From CAZYCC01 sp964645985 (GTDB taxonomy: Bacteria; Bacillota; Clostridia; Oscillospirales; CAG-272): a stretch of 10,785 nt of DNA. Both the position numbers and the translations under genes were made by a program. Every line of letters begins with the position of its first letter. Position 1 is the stretch's first letter. Location of the stretch: assembly GCA_964645985.1 (NCBI GenBank), contig CAZYCC010000051.1, positions 1 to 10,785 on the forward strand. The letters are read 5' to 3'. This document shows, piece after piece, positions 1 to 6,887 of the stretch. The notes under the pieces were generated by a model. It saw nothing but the letters and a program-made list of their open reading frames with translations, did no database searches and was not told where the DNA came from.

Positions 1-36
1 GTATAACACAAGCGGGAGGGGATGTCAAGGGGTCTC

Positions 37-65
37 TTGCAAAAATGCGCAGGAGGGGGTATAAT
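37..65 (+). promoter_or_regulatory. Sigma-A-type promoter of the aminotransferase gene
   Basis: A perfect -10 box TATAAT lies at 60-65. A -35 box TTGCAA (four of six consensus positions) lies at 37-42, with the optimal 17-nt spacer. Transcription would begin near 72, giving a leader of about 194 nt before the ATG at 266. The pilus operon promoter at the other end of the window uses the same TTGCAA -35 and the same spacing. This is read from sequence only. Confidence 0.72.
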
Positions 66-71
66 CGGGGA

Positions 72-265
72 GAGCGAGGGTCACCCCTGCTTTGGCGAGC
101 GGAGTTTGCGCCCTCGCGGGGATCATTCGTTGCTTCCCCGCCCATCCCCGCCGCGATTCCCCTCTCGCGAGGGGGTCATTGCTGCCTCACTCACCCCCCA
201 CGAAACCGGCGCTCGCGCGCCGCTTTCGCTGCACCGCGCTCCGCCTCTTCCCTTCTTCTTTGCCT
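72..265 (+). other. Structured 5' leader of the aminotransferase mRNA
   Basis: This stretch lies between the predicted transcription start and the chosen ATG. It contains a 7-bp stem GCGAGGG/CCCTCGC (74-80 with 111-117, loop of 30 nt) and a tight hairpin CCCCTC-TCGC-GAGGGG (159-174). Two related segments, around 112-140 and 163-192, share the pattern CTCGCG..GG..TCATT..TGC..TC. No T-box (no AGGGTGG-ACCGCG type motif) or other riboswitch family was recognised. The reading frame is open through part of this stretch, but the translation (Pro/Arg/Ser-rich) does not resemble the family, so I treat it as untranslated. Confidence 0.4.
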
Positions 266-1549
266 ATGTCCTACCTCACTTCTTCCCCCGCCGCGCTCTC
301 GGAGGAGCTCTCGCATTTGCGCCGCGCCTATGCCGCGCTGCGGGAGAGGGGGCTTGCGCTCGATATGTCGCGCGGGAAACCCTCCCCCGCGCAGCTCGAT
401 CTGTCGAGCGGGCTGCTCACTTGTCTATCGTCCGCCGAGGAATGCCGCTCGCGCGGCGGCGACTGCCGCAACTACGGTCTGCCCGACGGCGTGCCCGAGA
501 TGATTGACATCTTCGTGGAGCTGCTTCATATCCCGCGCGAGAGCATCTACCTCGCGGGAGCGTCCTCTCTGCAGCTAATGTACGACGCGCTCGGGCGCTG
601 TATGCTCTTCGGCGCGGGCGAGGGGATGACCCCTTGGTGCCGCCTGCCGAAAGTCAAGTTCCTCTGCCCCGCGCCCGGATATGACCGCCACTTTGGGCTG
701 TGCGAGTGCTTCGGCATCGAGATGATCCCGGTCGAAATGACGCCGACCGGCCCCGCGATGGACGAGGTCGAGCGCCTCGCGCGCGATGAGGCGGTCAAGG
801 GGATCTGGTGCGTGCCGAAATACTCCAACCCGACCGGGGTCACCTTCTCGGAGGAAACCGTGCGCCGCCTTGCCGCAATGAGCGCCGCGCCCGACTTTCG
901 CATCTTCTGGGATAACGCCTATGCCGTGCACGATCTCTACGATGAGACCGAACCGCTGCCCGACATTCTCGCATCGTGCGCCGCCGCAGGGAACCCCGAT
1001 CGCGCCTATCTCTTCGCCTCCTTCTCGAAGGTGACCTTCGCCGGCGGCAGCGTCGCGATTTTCGCCTCCTCCGAGCGCAACCTCGCTTTCGCGCGCCGCG
1101 CTCTGCGCAAGCAGTCGATCTGCTACGACAAAGTCAATCAGATCCGCCACGCGCGCTTTTTCGGGAGTGCCGACGGGGTGCGCGCGCATATGCGCCGCCA
1201 CGCCGCGCTCCTGCGCCCCAAGTTCGAGGCGGTCGAGGAGATTTTCGCGCGCGAGCTTGGCGAGGGCGGCGCCGGCATCGGCGATTGGACAACGCCGCGC
1301 GGAGGGTACTTCATCTCGCTAGACCTGCCCGACGGGACGGCGAGGCGAACTTACGATCTTTGCCGGGAGGCTGGCGTCGTCCTGACAGCGGCGGGCGCGA
1401 CCTTCCCGTATGGGCGAGACGCGCGCGACCGAAATTTGCGCATCGCGCCATCCTTCCCGGAAATAGACGAGCTCACCGCGGCGGCGCAGGTTCTCTGCCT
1501 GTGCGCGAAAATCGCCTATCTCGAGCGCGTCACCGGCGAGGGGAAATAA
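266..1549 (+). CDS. Type Ic aspartate aminotransferase (PLP-dependent, Aminotran_MocR family)
   Basis: The predicted 427-residue fold-type I enzyme should transfer the amino group between aspartate and 2-oxoglutarate in the cytosol, with pyridoxal phosphate as cofactor. Visible landmarks are the N-terminal LDMSRGKPSPAQLDLS (32-47), SNPTG with the cofactor-contacting Asn188, FWDNAY with Asp216, the Schiff-base lysine Lys255 in ASFSKVTFAGG, and the carboxylate-binding Arg392 in NLRIAPSFP. The GKP segment and overall length match the type Ic aspartate aminotransferases (as in Corynebacterium AspT) rather than the classical type Ia/Ib enzymes; this rests on recalled family features. I chose the ATG at 266 because the family's N-terminus begins just after it. 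The frame stays open to a TTG at 92, but that extension looks non-coding. No Shine-Dalgarno sequence precedes 266; the bases before it are pyrimidine-rich. It could use another acidic or aromatic amino acid. Confidence 0.87.
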   Translation: MSYLTSSPAALSEELSHLRRAYAALRERGLALDMSRGKPSPAQLDLSSGLLTCLSSAEECRSRGGDCRNYGLPDGVPEMIDIFVELLHIPRESIYLAGASSLQLMYDALGRCMLFGAGEGMTPWCRLPKVKFLCPAPGYDRHFGLCECFGIEMIPVEMTPTGPAMDEVERLARDEAVKGIWCVPKYSNPTGVTFSEETVRRLAAMSAAPDFRIFWDNAYAVHDLYDETEPLPDILASCAAAGNPDRAYLFASFSKVTFAGGSVAIFASSERNLAFARRALRKQSICYDKVNQIRHARFFGSADGVRAHMRRHAALLRPKFEAVEEIFARELGEGGAGIGDWTTPRGGYFISLDLPDGTARRTYDLCREAGVVLTAAGATFPYGRDARDRNLRIAPSFPEIDELTAAAQVLCLCAKIAYLERVTGEGK

Positions 1550-1645
1550 AAACGATTCCCGCCGCTGAACTTCGCAAAAAACGCATCTCGGGAGCGCCTT
1601 CGAGGAGAGCGCGCCGAGCGGCGGGAAAATCGCTTCTTTTGGCCT

Positions 1646-1697
1646 CCCCCGCGTGGGCGGCCGGGCTTTCGCGGGGGGTACTTCCCCGCGCGCATAA
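1646..1697 (+). terminator. Candidate terminator between the aminotransferase gene and purB
   Basis: A 7-bp stem CGCGGGG/CCCCGCG (1670-1676 with 1684-1690, 7-nt loop) is followed by an AT-rich run (CGCATAATTTTCTTTT), not an immediate U-tract. An alternative 7-bp stem, CCCCCGC/GCGGGGG (1646-1652 with 1671-1677), uses the same G-run, so the two structures exclude each other. It is a plausible but weak intrinsic terminator, and read-through into purB is possible. Confidence 0.4.
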
Positions 1698-1755
1698 TTT
1701 TCTTTTCGCGGTTTTTCCGTAAAGCTATTGCAATAAGCTCTTGAACGAGGTATCT

Positions 1756-3207
1756 ATGCCCGATTCTCAGCGGCACGACCGCTACGAGTCTCCGCTCATC
1801 ACGCGCTACGCGAGCGCGCAGATGCAGGAAATTTTCTCGCCCGACCGCAAGTTCACCACCTTCCACCGGCTGTGGATCGCGCTCGCGCGGGCGGAGAAGG
1901 AGGAGGGGCTGCCCATTACCGACGAGCAAATCGCCGAGATGGAGGCGCACGTCGGCGACATCGACTACGAGGCTGCGGCGCGCTACGAGCGCGAGCTGCG
2001 GCACGACGTGATGGCGCACATCCGCGCGTGGGGGGATATTTGCCCAAAGGCAAAACCGATTATCCACCTCGGCGCGACCTCCTGCTATGTCGGCGACAAC
2101 ACCGATATGATTTTAATGCGCGACGGCCTCGCCCTGCTGCGCGGGCGGCTGCTGCGCGTTATTTCCAACCTCGCCCACTTTGCCGAACGCTATAAAAGCC
2201 TGCCTTGCCTTGCCTACACCCATCTGCAGCCGGCGCAGCTGACGACCGTCGGCAAGCGCGCGACCCTCTGGATCTACGACCTCACCTTAGATCTTTCCGA
2301 TCTCGACTATGTCGTCGACAGCCTCGCCCTGCTCGGCAGCAAGGGGACGACCGGGACGCAGGCCTCCTTCGCGGAGCTCTTTGACGGGACGCCCGCCGAG
2401 CGCGCCGAGAAAGTCGAGCGCGTCGAGCGGCGCATCGCCCGGGAAATGGGCTTCTCGCGCGTCGTGCCGGTCAGCGGGCAGACCTATTCGCGCAAGTTCG
2501 ACACGCGCGTGCTCGGGGTGCTCGCCGGCATCGCGAGCAGCGCCTATAAGTTTTCGGGAGACCTGCGAATTTTGCAGTCCTTCAAGGAAATGGAGGAGCC
2601 GTTCGAGCGCGGGCAGGTCGGCTCCTCGGCAATGCCCTACAAGCGCAACCCAATGCGCTGCGAGCGGATTGCCGCGCTCGCGCGCTATGTCCTCGTCGAT
2701 ACGCTCAATCCGGCGGTGACGGCGGCGACGCAGTGGTTCGAGCGCACGCTCGACGACTCGGCAAACAAGCGCCTGTCGGTGCCCGAGGCGTTCCTCGCCG
2801 TCGACGGGATCCTCTCGCTCTACGCAAACGTCACCGATGGCCTGGTCGTCTATCCCAAGATGATAAATCGGCGCGTTGCCGAGGAGTTGCCCTTTATGGC
2901 GAGCGAAAATATCTTAATGGACGCGGTCAAGCGCGGCGGCGACCGGCAGGACCTGCACGAGCGGCTGCGGGTGCACGCGCAGGCGGCGGGGCGGGTCGTC
3001 AAGGAGGAGGGGGGGAGCAACGACCTCATTTCGCGCGTCGCCGCCGACCCTGCCTTCCCGCTCACAGAAGATGATCTCACGCGCCGCCTTGACGCGCGCG
3101 ACTATGTCGGCCTCGCGCCGCGCCAGGTCGAAACCTTCCTGCGCGATCAAGTCGCCCCGCTCTTGGAGGGGCAGACCCTCCCCCCGACCCCGCCCATCGC
3201 GGTGTAA
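1756..3207 (+). CDS. purB: Adenylosuccinate lyase
   Basis: PurB catalyses two steps in purine synthesis: SAICAR to AICAR plus fumarate, and adenylosuccinate to AMP plus fumarate. It is a cytosolic homotetramer of the fumarase/aspartase superfamily. The 483-residue product shows the superfamily's three conserved regions. These are ATSCYVGDNTD (107-117), YTHLQPAQ with a catalytic-type His156, and the signature loop GSSAMPYKRNP (289-299) with the mobile Ser290/Ser291 and substrate-binding Lys296. His83 in RHDVMAH is also typical. The length and spacing of these motifs resemble the longer, human-like PurB form of about 480 residues. I chose the ATG at 1756 because GAGG at 1747-1750 lies 5 nt before it; a TTG at 1741 is in frame but less likely. 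No other purine genes flank it. A 134-nt gap without a clear terminator separates it from the next gene, so co-transcription is possible. Confidence 0.96.
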   Translation: MPDSQRHDRYESPLITRYASAQMQEIFSPDRKFTTFHRLWIALARAEKEEGLPITDEQIAEMEAHVGDIDYEAAARYERELRHDVMAHIRAWGDICPKAKPIIHLGATSCYVGDNTDMILMRDGLALLRGRLLRVISNLAHFAERYKSLPCLAYTHLQPAQLTTVGKRATLWIYDLTLDLSDLDYVVDSLALLGSKGTTGTQASFAELFDGTPAERAEKVERVERRIAREMGFSRVVPVSGQTYSRKFDTRVLGVLAGIASSAYKFSGDLRILQSFKEMEEPFERGQVGSSAMPYKRNPMRCERIAALARYVLVDTLNPAVTAATQWFERTLDDSANKRLSVPEAFLAVDGILSLYANVTDGLVVYPKMINRRVAEELPFMASENILMDAVKRGGDRQDLHERLRVHAQAAGRVVKEEGGSNDLISRVAADPAFPLTEDDLTRRLDARDYVGLAPRQVETFLRDQVAPLLEGQTLPPTPPIAV

Positions 3208-3341
3208 GGGGAGGAGTGCGCGCAACCCCGGCGCGGACGGGGGCACCCCGGGGTTAACCGCCGGGGAGCGAAAAACGGGGAAAAACGGTGTCGTGCTCGC
3301 GGCGCTTGCGTGAGAAGATTTCTTTCCTATAGGAAAGTTCT
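3208..3341 (+). other. Intergenic spacer with a G/C hairpin, purB to DUF6062
   Basis: An 8-bp stem AACCCCGG/CCGGGGTT (3224-3231 with 3248-3255, 16-nt loop) lies just after the purB stop. No U-run follows, so it is not a standard intrinsic terminator. It may protect the 3' end or act in processing. No convincing -35/-10 pair was found before the downstream gene. Confidence 0.35.
3322..3337 (+). promoter_or_regulatory. Perfect 16-bp palindrome containing the ribosome binding site
   Basis: CTTTCCTATAGGAAAG is a perfect inverted repeat. Its right arm AGGAAAG is the Shine-Dalgarno sequence of the gene starting at 3342, four bases from the ATG. As RNA it can fold into a 6-bp stem with a UAUA loop that would hide the ribosome binding site. 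As DNA it could be a dimeric repressor site. Which of these applies, if either, cannot be told from the sequence. Confidence 0.5.
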
Positions 3342-4037
3342 ATGGCAGAGACGATTTACACCATCCCGGTCAATGAGGCGTTTGACGCGTCGGCGGAGGA
3401 GGGCAAGCGCTGCCCCTTCTGCCGGATGGAGGATAAGCTGCAGGAGAACGAGCTGGAGATCGTGATGGGCGGGGCGATGATGGAGCCGGACGTGCGGCAG
3501 ATGACCAACCGGCTCGGCTTCTGCCGGCGGCACTTCGCGATGCTACTCGCGCGCGGCAACCGGCTCGGGCTCGGTCTCATCCTCGAGTCGCACCTCAACG
3601 AGGTGCGCGAGGAGATGAAAAAGTCGCCGGGGGATCTGCTCAAAGGCGCGGGGACGAGGGCGGTCGCGCGCGCGGCGGAGCTCTCGGACAGCTGCTATAT
3701 CTGCGCGCGCGCCGATCATCACTTCGGCAAAATGGTCGAAACGGCGGTGATTCTCTGGCAGCGCGAGCGTGATTTTCGCAAAAAACTCGATTCGCAGCCG
3801 CTTATTTGCCTGCCGCACTTCGCGCGCTATGCCTCCGAGGCGCGCGCGCGCCTTAGTAAGAAGGAGTACCCTGAGTTCTACGCCTCGCTCGAGCGCGTCA
3901 CCACCACCTATTTCGACGCGCTGCGCGAGGACGTGTCTTGGTTCTGCAAGAAGTTCGACTATCGCTTCGAGGACGAGCCGTGGGGGAACGCGAAGGATGC
4001 CGTGGAGCGCGCCGTCGCCTTCCTCGGCGGAGAGTGA
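3342..4037 (+). CDS. DUF6062-type protein with two CxxC...CxxH metal-site modules
   Basis: The 231-residue soluble protein has no signal peptide or membrane segment. It has a repeated cysteine/histidine layout: CPFC (24-27) with CRRH (61-64), then CYIC (118-121) with CLPH (156-159). Each pair would give a three-Cys, one-His zinc site, so two metal-binding modules are expected. The N-terminus (ETIYTIPVNEAF) and the C-terminal WFCKKFDYRFEDEPWG segment match what I recall of the DUF6062 family of Clostridia, whose function is unknown. The start is well supported by AGGAAAG four bases upstream. The product is charged and Glu/Arg-rich. Its position after purB and before a strong terminator suggests it ends a transcription unit. 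Nucleic-acid or protein binding through the zinc sites is possible, but nothing in the sequence settles it. Confidence 0.85.
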   Translation: MAETIYTIPVNEAFDASAEEGKRCPFCRMEDKLQENELEIVMGGAMMEPDVRQMTNRLGFCRRHFAMLLARGNRLGLGLILESHLNEVREEMKKSPGDLLKGAGTRAVARAAELSDSCYICARADHHFGKMVETAVILWQRERDFRKKLDSQPLICLPHFARYASEARARLSKKEYPEFYASLERVTTTYFDALREDVSWFCKKFDYRFEDEPWGNAKDAVERAVAFLGGE

Positions 4038-4047
4038 AAAACAGAGC

Positions 4048-4075
4048 AAAACCCACCCCGCACGGGGTGGGTTTT
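4048..4075 (+). terminator. Strong intrinsic terminator after the DUF6062-type gene
   Basis: A perfect 12-bp stem AAAACCCACCCC/GGGGTGGGTTTT with a GCAC tetraloop begins 11 bases after the stop codon. The T-run is short (TTTTCG), but the stem is long and very GC-rich in its core. The A-run on the other side allows some activity on the minus strand as well. Confidence 0.85.
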
Positions 4076-4769
4076 CGCGGGAGAAGAAGCGCAGCGCGGC
4101 GGCGACGGCATATCCCCGCCCGGCGGGCGAGGGTGCGCTGTGGGAGAAAAGCGATGGCGCGGTTGCGAGGCGTCCCCGCGCGGCGGGGCGGGACGCGCAC
4201 TGTTCTCCCGCGCGAGCGCGGGGGGTGGGATGCCCCCTCCCGCGGCAGAGCGAGTTCTCGCAAAATCAAGGCGGTGAGCGCTGCCCCTATCCGAAGCGCC
4301 CACCCCGCAAGGGAGCGGTAAAAACGCGGCCCTCCACCCCTCGCGTGGCAGATCCGCCTTGCAAGATCCCGCGCGACCACTCCTCCGTCAGCTTTGCACG
4401 CATTCCCCGCCGGGACGGGGGCGATCGAGTTAGCATAACGCCCGCGCCACGCCCGAGGATCCCCCGGTACAGAGCAAACCCACTAAGTAACACAACCCCG
4501 AGCCGCCTACCGCACTCGCCTTATCTCCCCCGGTGCAACCTCCCGAGAGGCTTTCGAGCGAATCGCCCGGCCCTCTCCCGCATTAACCACGCCGCCGTGG
4601 GGCTTATTGCTTTGAATTGACCTCGCGCAGATTGAAAAATCCGGTTCCGGTATCCTCTAACCTGTACCTCCCCGCTCCCTTTCCGCACTTCACTGCACAT
4701 CGCCGTCGCACGTTTCACGACCTGCCGCACATTGCGCGTCGCTTTTCCCCACTTATCTCTGTCCCACGC
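4076..4769. other. Non-coding region with a cluster of imperfect palindromes
   Basis: No credible gene was found in these roughly 700 bases on either strand. The short open frames are Arg/Pro-rich, lack start signals and match no family I know. The left half holds several G/C-rich inverted repeats. Examples are CGCCC-GGC-GGGCG (4117-4129), GCGTCCC/GGGACGC (4170-4176 with 4190-4196), CGCGGG/CCCGCG (4217-4222 with 4239-4244) and CCCCG/CGGGG (4405-4409 with 4416-4420). The first shares a 14-base core with the terminator at 4770-4796. A weak hairpin CCACG-CCGC-CGTGG (4587-4600) followed by T-rich sequence lies further right. The right half (about 4440-4760) is less GC-rich and shows nothing I recognise. 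The region separates the two convergent transcription units. Confidence 0.5.
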
Positions 4770-4796
4770 AAAAAGCCGCCCGGCGGGCGGCTTTTT
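4770..4796 (-). terminator. Intrinsic terminator of the pilus operon (bidirectional shape)
   Basis: AAAAAGCCGCCC/GGGCGGCTTTTT forms a near-perfect stem with a very short loop (4770-4781 with 4785-4796). Read on the minus strand, it lies 56 bases beyond the stop of the last pilus gene and ends in a five-T run. Being symmetric, it can also stop plus-strand transcription entering from the purB side. Confidence 0.88.
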
Positions 4797-4852
4797 AGTG
4801 GTTCGGATTTTACGCGCCGCGCCCCTCCCTAAGCTGCCGCTCGGGCGGGTTT

Positions 4853-5536
4853 TCATCCCCCCACGTCCTCCATACAGCGGACGGTGACGCGGCTCGCGCC
4901 GCCTATGGTGCAGGTGAAGACCGTCAGGTCGTAGTCATACTCGCCGTCGAGCATCTGCGCGACGCCGCGCGTCGGGATGGTCTCGAGCCCCACGACGTGG
5001 TAGCGGAAGACATTGCCGGCGACATCGGTGAAGCGCACCTCATCGCCCGGGACGAGGTTCTTTAAGCGCCCGAGATGCGAGGCGTAGTTGTGCCCCGCGA
5101 TGATCATATTGCGCGCGTAGGGCGTGCCGACATAGCGGCAGGGCGCGATCTTCAACAGCTTTTTGTCCGCCTCGCTCCAGTGGTCGATCACCGGCAGCTC
5201 GACATCTATCGCCGGAATTGAGAGTGTGCCGACATAGAGGTGCCCGTCGACCTCCACCGTCGGAAGGGGCATCTGCGGGTCGAGGACATAGTCGGGCAGG
5301 ACCGGCAGCTCAGAGGGATCATCCTCGCCCGCCGCCGGCTCCTCGGTGGTGGGAGGGATCTGCTCGCGCACCTGCGCGAGGACGGCAGGAGCCGCCTTGC
5401 CGGCGGAGCGATCCTCGCCGATGTTGACTCCCATCAGGACAATCCCGGCGATCACCGCCGCGACCCCGAGGACAAGCAGCGCACCTCCCGCCCGCCTCGC
5501 CCCCCGAGCCCCAACGGCCCTTGTTTCTTGCTCCAT
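4853..5536 (-). CDS. Sortase (class unassigned, not class C), last gene of the pilus operon
   Basis: The 227-residue membrane-anchored transpeptidase has an N-terminal hydrophobic segment (about 19-38) and a Pro/Glu-rich linker (about 47-95). Its sortase beta-barrel carries the catalytic triad: His149 in IIAGHNYASH, Cys209 in LTVFTCTIGG, and Arg216 in ASRVTVRC (Arg220 is an alternative). It lacks the C-terminal membrane helix and the HTGLP / TCTPYGxNTHR motifs of class C. I infer a wall-anchoring role: attaching the pilus base or the LPQTG subunit to the peptidoglycan precursor. The ATG at 5536 was chosen because the hydrophobic anchor follows it and TAGGA lies 6 bases upstream. The frame is open for a further 69 codons upstream, but that translation is basic and low-complexity with no signal. 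The gene follows the LPQTG pilin after a 328-base gap and precedes the operon terminator. Confidence 0.88.
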   Translation of the reverse strand: MEQETRAVGARGARRAGGALLVLGVAAVIAGIVLMGVNIGEDRSAGKAAPAVLAQVREQIPPTTEEPAAGEDDPSELPVLPDYVLDPQMPLPTVEVDGHLYVGTLSIPAIDVELPVIDHWSEADKKLLKIAPCRYVGTPYARNMIIAGHNYASHLGRLKNLVPGDEVRFTDVAGNVFRYHVVGLETIPTRGVAQMLDGEYDYDLTVFTCTIGGASRVTVRCMEDVGG

Positions 5537-5864
5537 AAAAAATCCTAGGGAGCCGCCCGCGCTCTTCTCCCGTTTTCGCAAAAGCTTGCGCGCGGCGACC
5601 TCACTGTCCCCTATTTTCGCGGTAGTTCCGCCCGGCGCAACTTCTCGGCGCGGTGATATTTCGCCCGCTCCCCTGCCTTCGCCGTTCTTGATTTTTGCGG
5701 GGATACCCCCCGGCGTTTCTCGATGTGAATCTGCGACCCGCACGGACGATCCGCGCGGGTGCGCTGCCCGATGCTTTTAACCCGTGAAAAGCTCCCGCTC
5801 GGGGGATTCCCCGCGAGATAGCGCGGTTCTCACCTCGGCAATGCTTTTCGCGGGAGGGTGCGCC
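5537..5864 (-). other. Long structured gap between the LPQTG pilin and the second sortase
   Basis: No separate gene was found. The strongest element is an 11-bp hairpin ACCCGCACGGA-CGA-TCCGCGCGGGT (5736-5760, one G-U pair). Next to it is a compact stem at 5798-5817 (CTCGGGGG..CCCCGCGAG with one bulge). The sequence GAAAAGC (5786-5792) can pair either with GCTTTT at 5773-5778 or with GCTTTTC at 5843-5849, so alternative folds exist. None of these is followed by a U-run on the minus strand. No good promoter for the sortase was seen. Confidence 0.4.
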
Positions 5865-6887
5865 TCACTGTCCCTTTTTCTTCCCTTTCTTCGTGAGGAG
5901 GACCGCGCCTACGACAATCGCCACGCTGCCGAGCGCGAGGAGCAGCGGCACCGGCCACCATGTCAGGCCTGTCTGCGGGAGCTTCGGGCTGTCGGGCGGC
6001 GGGGAGGACGGGGGCGGCTCGTTTGTGTCGGTATCGGTGTCGGTCAAGGTGTTGGTCACCGTGAAGGTGACACCCTGCTGCTCGACTCGCGACGAGTAGC
6101 CCTCCGGCCGCGTCACCTCATAGATGAGGTAGAGTGACCCGCCGGGCAGATCCTGCCACTCGTGCCGCCAGCCGCTCTCCTCGCTTAGCGTGACCTCATC
6201 GTAGAGCGCGCCGTCGCGCAGCAATCGCACGACGATCTCCTGCGGGCGCGCGTCCTCGTGGTTCTCGTCCCGCCAGATTTTCAGGACGTGGCGCGCGACC
6301 GTGTCCGGCCCGTCGGGAATGCTCTCGATATAAAATTTCGGCTCGACGACGACGCTCTCGCCTGCCGGGATGTTGACCGCGAAGGGTTGCGGCGTGTAGC
6401 GATCCTTCCCTACCGTTACCGGGGAGCCGAGCGCGAGATACAGCCCGGGCGAAAGCTCGCCGAAGGTGAGGTAGCCCGCTCCATCGGTCTGCCCGCTCGC
6501 GAGAGGAGAAACGCCGCTACCCCACGCGAAGGAGGCGAGCGTCATCATCAGGGCATCGTCCGGGGTGAGGAGCGACGAAGGGTCAACGCCGCAGGAAGCG
6601 AACGCCGCGGTGAAGGTCAGCTCGCCTCTCGCCACGCTCGCCACCTGATAGAGCGAGAAGGACGCGCCGGGGACGGCGGCGCCGCTCTCGGGGTGGCGGT
6701 AACGAAGGACGAGAGATCCCGCTGCGGCAGGTTCGGCGCGTGAGAGAACGCCGGACGGCAGCAGCGCCGCGAGCAGCAGCGCCGCGAGCAGCAGCGAGGC
6801 AGCTCGCGCCGCGCCGCGCGCAGGGCGGCGAGCGGGGCGACAAGCGCCGACATTTGAAAAAGTGGAGATAGAAAGCATCATTGCCAC
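5865..6887 (-). CDS. LPQTG-anchored Cna_B-type minor pilin or surface subunit
   Basis: The 340-residue product is a secreted, wall-sorted protein. It has an Arg-rich N-region, then a Leu/Ala hydrophobic signal core (about 31-43). A first beta-rich domain (about 58-185) contains GASFSLYQV and FGELSPGLYLALG. A Cna_B domain (about 195-280) has Lys203 in HVLKIWRDEN, Glu257 in YEVTRPEGY and Asn279 in VTNT; these are the expected partners of an intramolecular isopeptide bond. A TDTDTDT/Pro-Ser spacer (281-300) leads to the sorting signal LPQTG (303-307), a membrane helix and a KKGKKKGQ tail. Fewer domains and a different LPXTG motif from the backbone suggest an accessory tip or base subunit. The start is uncertain: GTG at 6887, ATG at 6881 or ATG at 6878, and none has a clear Shine-Dalgarno sequence. 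Sixteen residues or so of non-typical N-region precede the signal core. Confidence 0.88.
   Translation of the reverse strand: MAMMLSISTFSNVGACRPARRPARGAARAASLLLAALLLAALLPSGVLSRAEPAAAGSLVLRYRHPESGAAVPGASFSLYQVASVARGELTFTAAFASCGVDPSSLLTPDDALMMTLASFAWGSGVSPLASGQTDGAGYLTFGELSPGLYLALGSPVTVGKDRYTPQPFAVNIPAGESVVVEPKFYIESIPDGPDTVARHVLKIWRDENHEDARPQEIVVRLLRDGALYDEVTLSEESGWRHEWQDLPGGSLYLIYEVTRPEGYSSRVEQQGVTFTVTNTLTDTDTDTNEPPPSSPPPDSPKLPQTGLTWWPVPLLLALGSVAIVVGAVLLTKKGKKKGQ
6761..6790 (-). repeat. 15-bp tandem duplication in the LPQTG pilin signal-peptide codons
   Basis: GCAGCGCCGCGAGCA (plus-strand reading) occurs twice back to back at 6761-6775 and 6776-6790, followed by a partial third copy. It is five codons long, so a change in copy number keeps frame and only lengthens or shortens the Leu/Ala core of the signal peptide. 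Confidence 0.75.

Noticed and set aside
92..265. TTG start at 92 for the aminotransferase
   Set aside because: The extension is Pro/Arg/Ser-rich and unlike the family, whose N-terminus aligns with the ATG at 266.
3306..3333. TTGCGT ... TATAGG promoter before the DUF6062-type gene
   Set aside because: The boxes are weak and transcription would start almost at the ATG, losing the evident ribosome site.
4111..4260. CRISPR array with 60-base period (TCCCCGC blocks at 4111, 4171, 4231)
   Set aside because: The units are far from identical (about two thirds match at best, the third poorly), the period breaks after three, and no cas gene is present.
4521..4856. Minus-strand 111-residue open frame after the second sortase
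   Set aside because: It reads through the operon terminator hairpin, has no ribosome site, and its translation resembles no family.
5537..5743. A 69-residue N-terminal extension of the second sortase
   Set aside because: It is basic and low-complexity, precedes the real membrane anchor, contains hairpin DNA, and the ATG at 5536 has its own TAGGA.
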